Assembly (NCBI GenBank): GCA_036245805.1
Contig: BTRK01000005.1
Location: forward strand, 39,165,469 to 39,229,468
DNA from: Pristionchus mayeri
Taxonomy: Eukaryota; Nematoda; Chromadorea; Rhabditida; Neodiplogasteridae
Reading direction: 5' to 3'
Length of the DNA: 64,000 nt
Made by a program: the position numbers and the translations under genes. Positions 1-11,667 of this stretch are shown here, in pieces. Within the stretch, counting starts at the first letter, position 1. Every line of letters starts with the position of its first letter. The notes under the pieces are model-generated. The model did no database searches. It was not told the DNA's origin and saw only the letters and a list, made by a program, of their open reading frames with translations.

Positions 1-687
1 TTCTTTGATGGGAAGTATCGTGATGGGCGCTGAAATTTTTTAAATTTTATAATTATCGTTGATTTTTAACTGAAGGATTGGGTGAGAAGAACCAAACGAT
101 TCACGATGCTACGCTGTGGATAAAGTTTTATTTTGGGTATAGGTTTGCGAACTAGCGAGCCCACGATACTCAGTTCGGAGTATTACTGTAGATACAGTAA
201 CCGAGTCGAGCAGGGACAAGCTTAGAACGCTTGGTGGAAGAAGACCGACTGTGACCCTAGGTGTGTCTGTGCCCAGGATACTGTAGATGGATGCACTGTG
301 AATGGGACGGTAGATAAATCAATAATTTATTACTTCAGTAAGACGGGGAGAAGGGAAGAAGGGAAAGGGATACGGTAGGATGGAAGACTGGGGTGAGATC
401 CAAGATGATGATCACTGAGGATGACTGAGATCCAAGTGTGGATCAAATGGAGGAGGACTGTGGTCTTTGGCTGGAGTGAGATCCTAGTGAGGATCGGATG
501 GGGTGGACGTGACGGTCCAAGACTGGATGAGATCCAAGTGTGGATCAGACTGAGTGACTCGTGGTGCGCACGAGGAGAGGTTCAGTGTAGCTCTGACGTG
601 AGAGGGAGAGGAAGGGTTTATATAGGCGTCTAATCGACGTGTCCTCACCATACCTGTCCAGCACTGACGACGTCTTGGTAGTCAAAA

Positions 688-3600
688 AAATCGACGACCC
701 CCTATGAGCCCAGTTGCCTAAGAGTCGGACAATGTCTGGCACAGCAAATTTTCGAAAACTTGGGAAAAGGGGTTCTCGAGGGTGCTGATCATCGTGGTCA
801 ACTTCATTTTGCACCAACTCGATCGGTTGAGCCAGGCTGCACGTGGGCACTACCTCGTTTTCAAGCTATATCTCAGGAACCGATTATTGAAAATACTTCA
901 AAATTGCACATTAGACAGCTCATAGTAGTATCAATGAAATACAAACTAAATTTCAAATTTTGAAATATTATGCAAATGTCATTTTTTCGATCTCGAATAT
1001 AAGGTTCGGAGGAACAAAGCTAACTATACCGGCAGATGGGTCTTGTGATGGGGATCATTTTTCGTATGCATAGTAGGGCATTATGAGAGACCGTCTGAGA
1101 AAATTTACCAGAGGCCGTACAGCAAAAAATGAAATTTCCAATAAAATGGTCCCTAAGGGTAACTTTTCATGTAGAGTTCGAAAATCGACCTTAGAAAGCC
1201 GTATCTCCAACCCCTCATTTCCCGTGTTGCACTGCATCTGAGTGGTCGGTTTTTGTAAATCAAGAACGGTCGCTCCAAACTCCATACATGTATAGTAATT
1301 CTTAAAGAACTCGACGAGATAAGCATTTTTCTTGTTGTAAGTGAAGGGCTATCGTACGTGATGGAAATATAGGAACGTATACCGTGAAGTTCGTAAAAAT
1401 ATCACCTTTCTTGGATTATGGTGAATTTACATTTTTGTAACTTTTTATTTTTTTCATTCTTTTTTTCATATACGTTTACATAAAACGGATGGATTTTTTC
1501 TCGCTTTTTTCTCGCTAATTATACGCTTTTTTATTCTTTCATTCGATTCCTCGTTGAAAAGTACCCCTAGGGTTTTATTTTCATGGAAAATTTCGTTCCT
1601 GTAAAGGGTCCGCCAAGATGCCGAAATAACATGCATTCCTTGTTTTTGCCAATATATGCAGTTCTAAGCCGCGCCGATGTGAACCACAATTAAATCTACC
1701 TGGTGTATGACTATAATAAGCTAGGGTAATAATATCTCGAAGAGAAAAAAACGTTATCTCAATTTTGAAAAAAATCGATTTTCTTCATGTCTATTTTGCC
1801 CATGTTTAAGCGCATTCAACTTTTCCTTTTCAATCCCAATTCCCAATTTACTTTCTAAAACTAGTAGTATGCATGGATGTAAGTCAGAAAATATTAAACA
1901 TAGGCCATCAGCAATAAGTAAGTTAGGCATAAGTTTGTTTAAAATTGTAATATTGAGAGCATCGGTAAAGAACAAAATTAAATTTTTCAAGTGCTGTTTC
2001 GCGCGAATATGTCAGATTTCAGCATAATAATTCTTCGCAAAACCAAACTAATCGGCTTGTATGTATTATTATCGAAATATCAGTCGTTTTCGGAAAAAAA
2101 ATATTTTCATGTGTCCAAAAAATAATTTTTCAAAAGACGAAGGTATGTGCCATTTTCAATGTATATTTGAGTTGTGCGACGTTGTAACCATTGTATAGTG
2201 TAACAATTTAAGCACTATTCCTTTAACATTCGACCTGTTTAATCTGTCAAAAAGATGCGAGAAAAGTTGCGTAAAAAGTTCACGAACTTCTGATTCTCTC
2301 CTATTCGTGTGCTCTCTCTTTTTCTCTAACCAGGTCGTTGAAAAGTTCACGAACTTTTCGACGAAGTATGTTCGAAATTCGTACTTTTCTTTTGTTTTAC
2401 TTATTTTTTGGGATTATTTTTGCGTTTAGCTTATGAATACTTTGAAGGACAACATTCCCTTAGCTGGAATAGCTTCAGAATACAGCGTACTGAAAGTAAA
2501 CACGGTTGGAGTATTTTTTTTCATAAGTTAAAAGCAAAAATAATTGATAAAAAATTAGTAAAACAAAAGAAAAGTACGAATTTCGAACGAATTTATGCCG
2601 GTTTTTAACGAACTTTTCAAGGAGCTGCGTGAAAAGTTAGAGAAAGAAGAGAGAGCACGCGTTTTCGAGAGAGGGAAAAGGAAGTAAACCAACACTGCTT
2701 CCTTTTCCCTCTCTCAAGAACGCGTGCTCTCTCGCCTTTCTCTAACTTTTCACGCAGCTCCTTGAAAAGTTCGTTAAAAACCGGCATAAATTCGTTCGAA
2801 ATTCGTACTTTTCTTTTGTTTTACTAATTTTTTATCAATTATTTTTGCTTTTAACTTATGAAAAAAAATACTCCAACCGTGTTTACTTTCAGTACGCTGT
2901 ATTCTGAAGCTATTCCAGCTAAGGGAATGTTGTCCTTCAAAGTATTCATAAGCTAAACGCAAAAATAATCCCAAAAAATAAGTAAAACAAAAGAAAAGTA
3001 CGAATTTCGAACATAGTTCGTCGAAAAGTTCGTGAACTTTTCAACGACCTGGTTAGAGAAAAAGAGAGAGCACACGAATAGGAGAGAATCAGAAGTTCGT
3101 GAACTTTTTACGCAACTTTTCTCGCATCTTTTTGACAGATTAAACAGGTCGAATGTTAAAGGAATAGTGCTTAAATTGTTACACTATACAATGGTTACAA
3201 CGTCGCACAACTCAAATATACATTGAAAATGGCACATACCTTCGTCTTTTGAAAAATTATTTTTTGGACACATGAAAATATTTTTTTTCCGAAAACGACT
3301 GATATTTCGATAATAATACATACAAGCCGATTAGTTTGGTTTTGCGAAGAATTATTATGCTAAAATCTGACATATTCGCGCGAAACAGCACTTGAAAAAT
3401 TTAATTTTGTTCTTTACCGATGCTCTCAATATTACAATTTTAAACAAACTTATGCCTAACTTACTTATTGCTGATGGCCTATGTTTAATATTTTCTGACT
3501 TACATCCATGCATACTACTAGTTTTAGAAAGTAAATTGGGAATTGGGATTGAAAAGGAAAAGTTGAATGCGCTTAAACATGGGCAAAATAGACATGAAGA

Positions 3601-4694
3601 AAATCGATTTTTTTCAAAATTGAGATAACGTTTTTTTCTCTTCGAGATATTATTACCCTAGCTTATTATAGTCATACACCAGGTAGATTTAATTGTGGTT
3701 CACATCGGCGCGGCTTAGAACTGCATATATTGGCAAAAACAAGGAATGCATGTTATTTCGGCATCTTGGCGGACCCTTTACAGGAACGAAATTTTCCATG
3801 AAAATAAAACCCTAGGGGTACTTTTCAACGAGGAATCGAATGAAAGAATAAAAAAGCGTATAATTAGCGAGAAAAAAGCGAGAAAAAACCCATCCGTTTT
3901 ATGTAAACGTATATGAAAAAAAGAATGAAAAAAATAAAAAGTTACAAAAATGTAAATTCACCATAATCCAAGAAAGGTGATATTTTTACGAACTTCACGG
4001 TATACGTTCCTATATTTCCATCACGTACGATAGCCCTTCACTTACAACAAGAAAAATGCTTATCTCGTCGAGTTCTTTAAGAATTACTATACATGTATGG
4101 AGTTTGGAGCGACCGTTCTTGATTTACAAAAACCGACCACTCAGATGCAGTGCAACACGGGAAATGAGGGGTTGGAGATACGGCTTTCTAAGGTCGATTT
4201 TCGAACTCTACATGAAAAGTTACCCTTAGGGACCATTTTATTGGAAATTTCATTTTTTGCTGTACGGCCTCTGGTAAATTTTCTCAGACGGTCTCTCATA
4301 ATGCCCTACTATGCATACGAAAAATGATCCCCATCACAAGACCCATCTGCCGGTATAGTTAGCTTTGTTCCTCCGAACCTTATATTCGAGATCGAAAAAA
4401 TGACATTTGCATAATATTTCAAAATTTGAAATTTAGTTTGTATTTCATTGATACTACTATGAGCTGTCTAATGTGCAATTTTGAAGTATTTTCAATAATC
4501 GGTTCCTGAGATATAGCTTGAAAACGAGGTAGTGCCCACGTGCAGCCTGGCTCAACCGATCGAGTTGGTGCAAAATGAAGTTGACCACGATGATCAGCAC
4601 CCTCGAGAACCCCTTTTCCCAAGTTTTCGAAAATTTGCTGTGCCAGACATTGTCCGACTCTTAGGCAACTGGGCTCATAGGGGGTCGTCGATTT
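688..4694. repeat. Long foldback element of the TAAGARTCG-end family, nested in the palindrome
   Basis: Both ends carry the family terminus (GCCTAAGAGTCGGACA at about 690, mirrored at about 4,680), followed inward by a block with the word GATCGGTTGAGCCAGGCTGC. Related ends occur at 11,668/13,485, 15,216/34,943 and 56,872/58,600. Internal stretches around 1,040-1,100 resemble the core at 57,665-58,490. No transposase is visible, so it is non-autonomous. Limits are approximate. Confidence 0.55.
2226..3155. repeat. Foldback element, copy 1 (centre of the giant palindrome)
   Basis: An inverted-repeat element about 930 bp long with AAGTTCGTGAACTTTT-type words at its arms. A second, diverged copy with the same arm order and the same central hairpin lies at about 53,190-54,260. 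Because a relative exists elsewhere in a different context, the central structure is a real repeat family. The exact outer limits are taken from where similarity to the second copy fades. Confidence 0.7.
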
Positions 4695-5382
4695 TTTTGA
4701 CTACCAAGACGTCGTCAGTGCTGGACAGGTATGGTGAGGACACGTCGATTAGACGCCTATATAAACCCTTCCTCTCCCTCTCACGTCAGAGCTACACTGA
4801 ACCTCTCCTCGTGCGCACCACGAGTCACTCAGTCTGATCCACACTTGGATCTCATCCAGTCTTGGACCGTCACGTCCACCCCATCCGATCCTCACTAGGA
4901 TCTCACTCCAGCCAAAGACCACAGTCCTCCTCCATTTGATCCACACTTGGATCTCAGTCATCCTCAGTGATCATCATCTTGGATCTCACCCCAGTCTTCC
5001 ATCCTACCGTATCCCTTTCCCTTCTTCCCTTCTCCCCGTCTTACTGAAGTAATAAATTATTGATTTATCTACCGTCCCATTCACAGTGCATCCATCTACA
5101 GTATCCTGGGCACAGACACACCTAGGGTCACAGTCGGTCTTCTTCCACCAAGCGTTCTAAGCTTGTCCCTGCTCGACTCGGTTACTGTATCTACAGTAAT
5201 ACTCCGAACTGAGTATCGTGGGCTCGCTAGTTCGCAAACCTATACCCAAAATAAAACTTTATCCACAGCGTAGCATCGTGAATCGTTTGGTTCTTCTCAC
5301 CCAATCCTTCAGTTAAAAATCAACGATAATTATAAAATTTAAAAAATTTCAGCGCCCATCACGATACTTCCCATCAAAGAAC

Positions 5383-5812
5383 TTAGCAAACAGGATGAGA
5401 AGGTATAGGCGACCAGTTCGGTGTCTAAGCCCTTCATGTATCAAATTTATTTAAGCACTTTTCGTGATTAATGTACCGCACTAAACTTTCCAGAGTCTTT
5501 CGTGATTCTGAAGTTCGTGAAACACACTTACCTGGCTCTTTCAAATCTGTTCAATCCACAGCATGCTGGTCGCTCGGAGAGTATGAAGAAAGGTGAGAAT
5601 CAATAAATGATTACGAGAACAGTTATTCACATTTCCCCCTTTAACTCTCGTTGTTGTGGAGTCCAGAGTAAACTGTTTATGTGGACTTGCTTTTCTTCTT
5701 TTTGGCACAAGAAAATATTTGATTCACGAAAGTGGGAAAAGCGAGAGGTTTTAGATTGTCCAATGCTATGAGAGGGTTCTCTAAAATTGCAAAAATAACA
5801 ACGTCTCCTCAT
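5383..5812. other. Intergenic spacer, no gene seen
   Basis: Ordinary AT-rich sequence between the palindrome and the next repeat. Only short open frames without coding character are present. Confidence 0.5.
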
Positions 5813-6310
5813 ATATATAGGCCCCGCAAACCCTTGACTCCGACGCCATTCCTAAGTGTTATCGGGAGAGCACAAGCGTCATTCTCAACCAAATCGTTCG
5901 TTCAAAAAAGAATCTGAAAGATCTCCTCGAGAGGAATCCAGTGGTTGGTCGACGAACGACGCTGAATGACGCTTGTGCTCTCTCTTCGCGCAACATTTCA
6001 TAAAGGAGAGAACGCGAGCGAACGAGTGCAACGGGAGCGGAGTCTGGGAGGGTTCTTTCTTCATCTCTCTCACCCGGCGCGTGCAGAGTGCGACAGAAAA
6101 TACGAAAGGGCGCGCCTGAATACCATTTTTGTCTCTCCTCCCTGGGGTAAGGCACAACCCGGAATGGGCGAAGCTCTACCCAAATTTTTGGCGTTTTGAC
6201 AGGGATGGAGTGGAATTGGCTCCGCCCCTCACTCCCTTGTTTCGCTTTTCTGGCGTTCTACGTTGTCGGTTTTTTGCGTACTTTATGCGCTCTAGTACGA
6301 TTATGGGATA

Positions 6311-8013
6311 ACACGAATCTCCTGTAAAAATGTAAGAAAATGAGACCCACAAAAAAAAGTTCGCGTCAGGGATTTCGATATAAACTGTAGGACTGACCAT
6401 CGTGAGGTCGAGGAAGCCGCCTATCCACTTCATTTTTCGAAATTTGCATTTTGAACGGAGTTATGACCTACCGCGTTGGAGGCCGTATTTCAGTCAGTTT
6501 TTGACCTACAGCGAGCGGATTTTTCGCAATCGGTTCGTAATAGAGAAATCTACAAACAAGTTACACTCCGTGCGAAAATACGCTCCGTACGAAAATCACG
6601 TTTTAAAGGAGGGCTGTAGGCAAAGGTAAACTTTGGATCCTATCATAGCCATGACCTAGCTCCTCTTAACGACTAAAGGCTCCAAAAAAATTACATTAAT
6701 ATCTCTACTCTCAACAGAGTCATGATTAGTTGGCTGAGTGCCATGGACGCTTGATGGAATTCAAAATTGCGCGAATTCAAATATCTTGAAGTTTTCTCAA
6801 AAACTGGTGGGAATCGAACCCGCAATCTTCCGATTACGTGACGGCTGCTCTACCGCTCTGCTATGACATCGATGTGTGTTCACCTCCTAGCTCGCGCTAT
6901 GATATTTTTAGTGTGGAACCTCGCTTCTATCGATGTGGCTACTTTGCTGAGAGTCCTCCTTTAACATAGTTTCATGCGAAAAACTGTTTTTGTCATCACA
7001 ATATGCTAATTTGAATCGGATTCCCCATGCCCAAATTGAAGTACCTATGCAGTTCACTGGTCATAACTCGTGGAGCATCATGTCGCCACTCAGTAGGGAG
7101 AATTTGAAAATAGTACGATTTTTGAAGAAAATACTATTCTGTGTGTGTCTCGCGTCAAACTTATGCAAATGAACAAAGTAAGACTATCGCTCGATAGCTC
7201 TCGAGTAGATCTCCAACAATGACTAAGGGGTGCAAGATGTCAAAGTTGGCAGTTTTCGAGAAACAGTGTAGAAATAAATTTTGAAGTGGAATAATAGGGT
7301 GGAATAGTGTCCAAACTCCACTAAAAATGCGTAAAGCTACGATTTTTACGTTATATTCGTATTCCCGATCCCATAATTGGGGTATGCACATAGTTCATTG
7401 CTCATAACACGGGGAGGTAGAAAGTGCTACTCAGTAGGGAGAATCTGGACTTGTCCTAATTTTTAGTTGAAAAACGACGCGCACTCTGGGGTCCACTGAA
7501 TGGAGTTTTGCGTCAATTCTCGAAAACTGCCAACTTTTACGTCTTGCACCCGTTAGTCATTGTTGCTACTCGAGAGCTATCGAGCGATAGTCTTACTTGG
7601 TTCATTTGCATAAGTTTGACGCGAGACAGACACAGAATCGTATTTTCTTCAAAAATCGTACTATGTTCAAATTCTCCCTACTGAGTGGCGACATGATACT
7701 CCACGAGTTATGGCCAGTGAACTACATAGGTACCTCAATTTGGGCATGGGGAATCCGATTCAACAATAAAAATCGTAGCTTTCGGTCCGGGAAAGGTCGA
7801 AAATTAGCATAATGTGATGACAAAAACAGTTTTTCGCATGAAACTATGTGAAGACGTGATTTTCGCACGGAGCGTAACAGCACTTTTATGTAGATTTCTC
7901 TATTACGAACCGATTGCAAAAAATCCGCTCGCTGTAGGTCAAAAACTAACTGAAATACGGCCTTCCAAATTTTTTTTGTTGCAACGGTTCCTGCATTTTT
8001 ACAGGAGATCCGT
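6311..8013. repeat. Foldback element inserted in family A copy 1
   Basis: Inverted arms pair 6,311-6,610 with 7,850-8,013 (shared words GACCTACAGCGAGCGGATTT and GGTTCGTAATAGAGAAATCT) and 6,965-7,270 with 7,500-7,850 (shared words CCCATGCCCAAATTGA and CTATCGCTCGATAGCTCTCG). The left arm is interrupted at 6,610-6,965 by an unrelated insertion holding a tRNA-like sequence. Open frames here are arm-derived and not believable as genes. Confidence 0.75.
6797..6866 (-). pseudogene. tRNA-like relic, possibly tRNA-Thr(CGT)-derived
   Basis: On the minus strand there is an A-box-like block (TAGCAGAGCGGTAGAGCAG), a loop CACGTAA that would place CGT as anticodon, and a good B box (GGTTCGATTCC). The acceptor stem does not pair and the T stem has a mismatch, so it is probably a decayed tRNA or the head of a tRNA-derived SINE. 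It sits inside the insertion that splits a foldback arm. Confidence 0.45.
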
Positions 8014-8205
8014 GATAAGATATCAACAATTATCCAAACGTTTGATCTTATTTGGATCCCAATGGGCATGTTGAGCATAGTTAGGGTGACATAGCTTCAT
8101 TTCGGTAATACCCCTTGTGGTCCCTACATATATATTCTTAATTGCTATCTCACTCAAGCGGATGGTTTTATTTCCTTACTCGTTAGACAGCTTGTGTTTC
8201 CACAC

Positions 8206-8885
8206 TAGGGTTGGTAAAATCGAGTCGAGCCAGTCGAGGGCTCGACCCTCAAGCTCGACCCGAGCTCGACTCTATTCGAGCCTGAGTACTCGAGCCGCTC
8301 GAAAATTATGCAAACCCGATCGAGCAGCTCGTCTGCGAGAGTGAAGGGTCGAGCGGCTCGATTGGCTCGACTGGCTCGACTAGGCTCGACCTTTCGAGCA
8401 AAAGCATTAGGGCAGATCTGCGTCGTTCTTACCATTGTAGTTATATGCTGCTAGCCGAGTAACCGGTTGGTGAAGTGGTTGTATTTTGCACCTTGAGTGA
8501 AAAAGCAATTGGTTCGATTTCGGTTGATTTGGTTATATTATTGCTCATTGTTTCATTAATAGTTTAATCACTGTAACCCAAAAATATAAGAAAAACGAAA
8601 CATCGAAAGCGGAATTGAACCAGCACATTGTGGTTGAAAGGTGCAAAGCGTTACCACTACACCAACCGGGCACTATCCGTATTACGTGAAACGATACTGG
8701 TGAGAAGGGCGCTGAAACGACGTAATGAGATCGGGTCGGCTCGAGTCGAGTCTAGTCGAGCCACTCGATCCCTTCACCCTCGCAGTCGAGCCGCTCGATC
8801 GGGTTTCGAGCCAACTCGAGCCAAAGTAACGTGTTTTCCGAGTCGAGTACTCGAATACCGAGCTGGCTCGATTTCACCAACCTTA
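8206..8885. mobile_element. hAT-type MITE with paired tRNA-like modules, copy 1
   Basis: The ends are TAGGGTTGGT...ACCAACCTTA and the element is flanked by a perfect 8-bp duplication TTCCACAC (8,198-8,205 and 8,886-8,893). TAGGG-type ends with 8-bp duplications are characteristic of hAT elements. The arms are rich in CGAGTCGAGCC-type words and are inverted copies of each other. The centre carries two tRNA-like sequences in opposite orientation (plus at about 8,461-8,527, minus at about 8,603-8,675). No transposase is present. A second copy interrupts the Maverick ATPase gene. Confidence 0.88.
8461..8675. other. Inverted pair of tRNA-like sequences inside hAT MITE copy 1
   Basis: The plus-strand member has CCGGTTGGTGAAGTGGTTG (A-box-like), the shared word TTTTGCACC and GGTTCGATTTC (B-box-like). 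The minus-strand member has CGGTTGGTGTAGTGGTAAC, TTTGCACC and GGTTCAATTCC. Both could act as internal pol III promoters. The shared loop word would place TGC in an anticodon-like position, but the stems are too degenerate to call a functional tRNA. Confidence 0.5.
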
Positions 8886-8893
8886 TTCCACAC

Positions 8894-11667
8894 CATTCTA
8901 GATGTTTTATCTGATTTCTTACTAATTATAGAGATATGTTTGGAGTTGTCTTTCGTTGTTTACACATCATTTGCAGAGGCCTGAGTAAAATCTTTTCAAT
9001 CCAGTACTTCATCGTCCTATTTATTCGTTCATTTGAACAAAGTACGAAAACCTTGTAATTATACTAACGCTTTTTTGAAAACATAAACAAGGAAATCGAT
9101 TGAACGAGATAAGGTTTACTCAGATTTTTCACTCAATCAATGCAATCAATCGGACAATTTGTATTCGTTTTCGAACAAGGGTTCCGTGTATTCATCAGCA
9201 CAATATATTCGGTGTTTTCGATCAATTTGAACTTCAAGTCCAATATGAGATTGAAGAATTTCTGCCATTTCCATCTGAAAAATGCGCACCATAAAAGTAG
9301 CAAGGGCAATGGACATTATTCAAAGGCACTAAATAAACATTTTCTTTTAATAGACGCATGTATTCAGTGATGCTGAAACGATCTAGAAAAATGAAATATA
9401 AAAATTATTTAAAATAACAAAAATACAGTGATCTTTCAAAACTGAATTGGGAATGATGAGTTATGTCGATGAGTTGGGTCATACATGCAATCGACTTAGC
9501 AAAATAATGTTCATATTTATTTTTCTAACTTTATATTGAATTTTATTGCTTATGAATATGCACACATGCACTTTCAATATAATGGATTTGATTTTAATGC
9601 TCTTTTCACAGAAGAGAAAAGATGAATTAGCGATTTCCAAAATTTTAGTGTTGGTCATTCAAGTGGAAATATCAGTACTTCCGAACGGCTATCAAGCCTG
9701 GTGTTATACATTGCGTGATAGCCCAGTGCATGGCCGATTCGAAACAAGTGGTTTGGTTAGGTGGGAAAGCCTACGGTCTCGGAGAGGTAAGAATAACCCC
9801 GATTTTAGCTGGTTTTCGTTATTCAAGCTTAAATATCACCACTTCCGAACGACTGCCAACCCTAGTGTTATACACTGGGTGAAAGCTAAGTGCATGGCTG
9901 GTATGATAGGATGGGTTTGTTTAGATGGGAAAGCCCGGGAATGCAGTGGTAGGTCATAGAAGTCAGATGAAATTTGACATTTTCTAAAACATGCCGCCAC
10001 TTAGCAATATTATCAGGTTGTGAAAAAAAGTAATTGTAAATTTTTAAAATTTCGATTCTACAATACCCCGTCTTTGGTTGCCGCCTGAATATGATATTGT
10101 TACTTGTGCTCGTTGAGTGCTTGGATACCCTTTCTATCGCGCGTAGGTTCGAGCCTATCCAATTGGTATTGAGGCCAGAGTATGAAGACAAAGCTACATC
10201 GACAAAATGTTTTACTGAGTACGTTTCGGTCCAGCAATCCATGGAAAGCTAGGATAGGGCAAATATTACGTCACGTGCGAAAAGTATGGCATACGGATAT
10301 CACAATACAACATGTGAACCTGGTCCGCTCCGAATGGCCTGTCAGAAATTACACTCATTTTTTTACCTTGACCCTAACTGCACATCAACAGAAATAATTA
10401 TTTTTACCGTGCATCCGTAACTATTGATGTATCCATCTCAAATGTAGTGAAGCGAAAAGCACTTTCTATGGGTAACATAAAATTGTATTTAGGTGGGCAT
10501 ACAATACTTCTAGTAAAACATGTAACATTCATCATCCCGACTATGAAATTTGAACATCGAAATTCGTATATTACAAGTCTTCCATTTTCCAGGGTTGGTG
10601 AAAAGCCCTAAATTTTGTGGTTAATTGTTAAAGCTACTCTTTATGTATCAGTATACGACTGGCCAAAGTCAGGGGATTGCTCCCTCTTGAGGAAATTTAT
10701 TCATTCACCGTATAGAGAAAATCGAAAATTTGACAATATTGGCCTGTATTCATCAATACAGAAAATCTATGTTTTCTACAAGTAGAGAAGGGATGAGCTC
10801 AAATGTTTCTATGTGGTATGTAGCACCATAGTGTATCATAGAAGCGCACTTATTTAGAAACCAGTCTGATTGAACCTCGAAGCAGGAAACGTTATCGCTT
10901 GATAAGTGTTTATTAGCTGAGGTATTAATTCAGTGATGTGTAAATCGTGCTATGTTGAGGCAGGAGCGGCGTTAGACCTATTTTTCGTAAGAACTGTACA
11001 TGTGCTTCTCACTACACTATATGAAAATGTACAGCCCTTCCCCCCCCCCCAAAATACGAGAGATCGGAAATATTTTTAGAAAAGAGTGAAAATATCACAT
11101 TTGTCAAAACTTGGATTTGCCGGGTATCCTAAATTTTGGAATACATAAATATATTGACCAAGTATACCCCTACTATATGCTATCGAGCCAGCTTGAGATC
11201 ATAAATGAAAAGAATTTTAGGCGTGCTCTAACATCATGGTCCAAATCTACAATTACTTTTTTCACAACCTAATAGTAATAAATCTACAGATATGCGTTCT
11301 AGCTGATAGGTAGGCATGTTCTGTATATCGGTGTATAACTAAAATAATAATTTCACATAAATACAACCTAAAAATTGAATATAAAAATTGCGTCTGCAAA
11401 TTCATCCGGGAAATAGTTTTGGAAAAAGCGGCCAATTTTCATTTTTGCACGCTCGGCACCGTGCGACCCACAATGCCTATGCTACATAAAGGTGAACATT
11501 AAATTATATAAGTGCGTTAATAAAAACAAACTACTTACCTCCTTATCTTCTCCAAGAATACGCATTAGCACTGGTATTATTTCGACCCTAAGGTAACGCA
11601 TTCCCTTTAGTATGAAATGATCGCGAACGTTATTACAAAAAATGCGAAAAAAATATATATGAGGCCG
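8894..11667. other. Intergenic DNA without a recognisable gene
   Basis: Apart from an imperfect tandem repeat (9,667-9,955) I see only low-complexity AT-rich sequence, a C homopolymer near 11,041, and short open frames. The 137-codon frame at 9,546-9,959 runs through the tandem repeat and has no recognisable domain. Confidence 0.5.
9667..9955. repeat. Diverged two-unit tandem repeat
   Basis: Two units about 150-160 bp apart share CACTTCCGAACG/TACTTCCGAACG, GTTATACA(T/C)TG, AAGTGCATGG/CAGTGCATGG and GGTGGGAAAGCC/AGATGGGAAAGCC. The similarity is patchy, indicating an old duplication. Confidence 0.55.

Larger units (their letters stand above)
1..5382. repeat. Giant near-perfect palindrome (two arms of about 2.68 kb)
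   Basis: The first half of this interval is the reverse complement of the second half, symmetric about position 2,691 with a loop of only about 13 nt (near 2,685-2,697). Mirror positions sum to about 5,382 throughout, and I found only a handful of mismatches by eye (for example near 2,016 and 1,495 against their mirrors), so the arms are well over 99% identical. The left arm begins at the window edge, so the palindrome may extend beyond the window. No open frame in it has coding character. It contains a central foldback element and arms of a wider foldback family. It is either a very recent inverted duplication or a long-read fold-over artefact. Confidence 0.93.
5813..8135. mobile_element. 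Non-autonomous DNA element, family A, copy 1 (interrupted)
   Basis: The left end (TATATAGGCCCCGCAA) and right end (CCCCTTGTGGTCCCTACATATA) match the ends of copies at 12,128-12,930 and 35,646-36,405. The internal left part (5,880-6,310) shares the words CTCTCACCCGGCGCGTG and GGAATTGGCTCCGCCCCTC with the 12-kb copy, and the right part resumes after about 8,013. In between sits a 1.7-kb foldback insertion. No coding capacity is visible. I cannot assign the superfamily. Confidence 0.6.

Noticed and set aside
421..4961. Pairs of identical open frames on opposite strands in the first 5 kb
   Set aside because: They are mirror images created by the palindrome, are short, and have no coding character.
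8461..8675. Functional tRNA genes in the MITEs
   Set aside because: A and B boxes are plausible but the acceptor and T stems do not pair well enough.
9546..9959. 137-codon frame as a gene
   Set aside because: It spans a diverged tandem repeat and has no recognisable motif.
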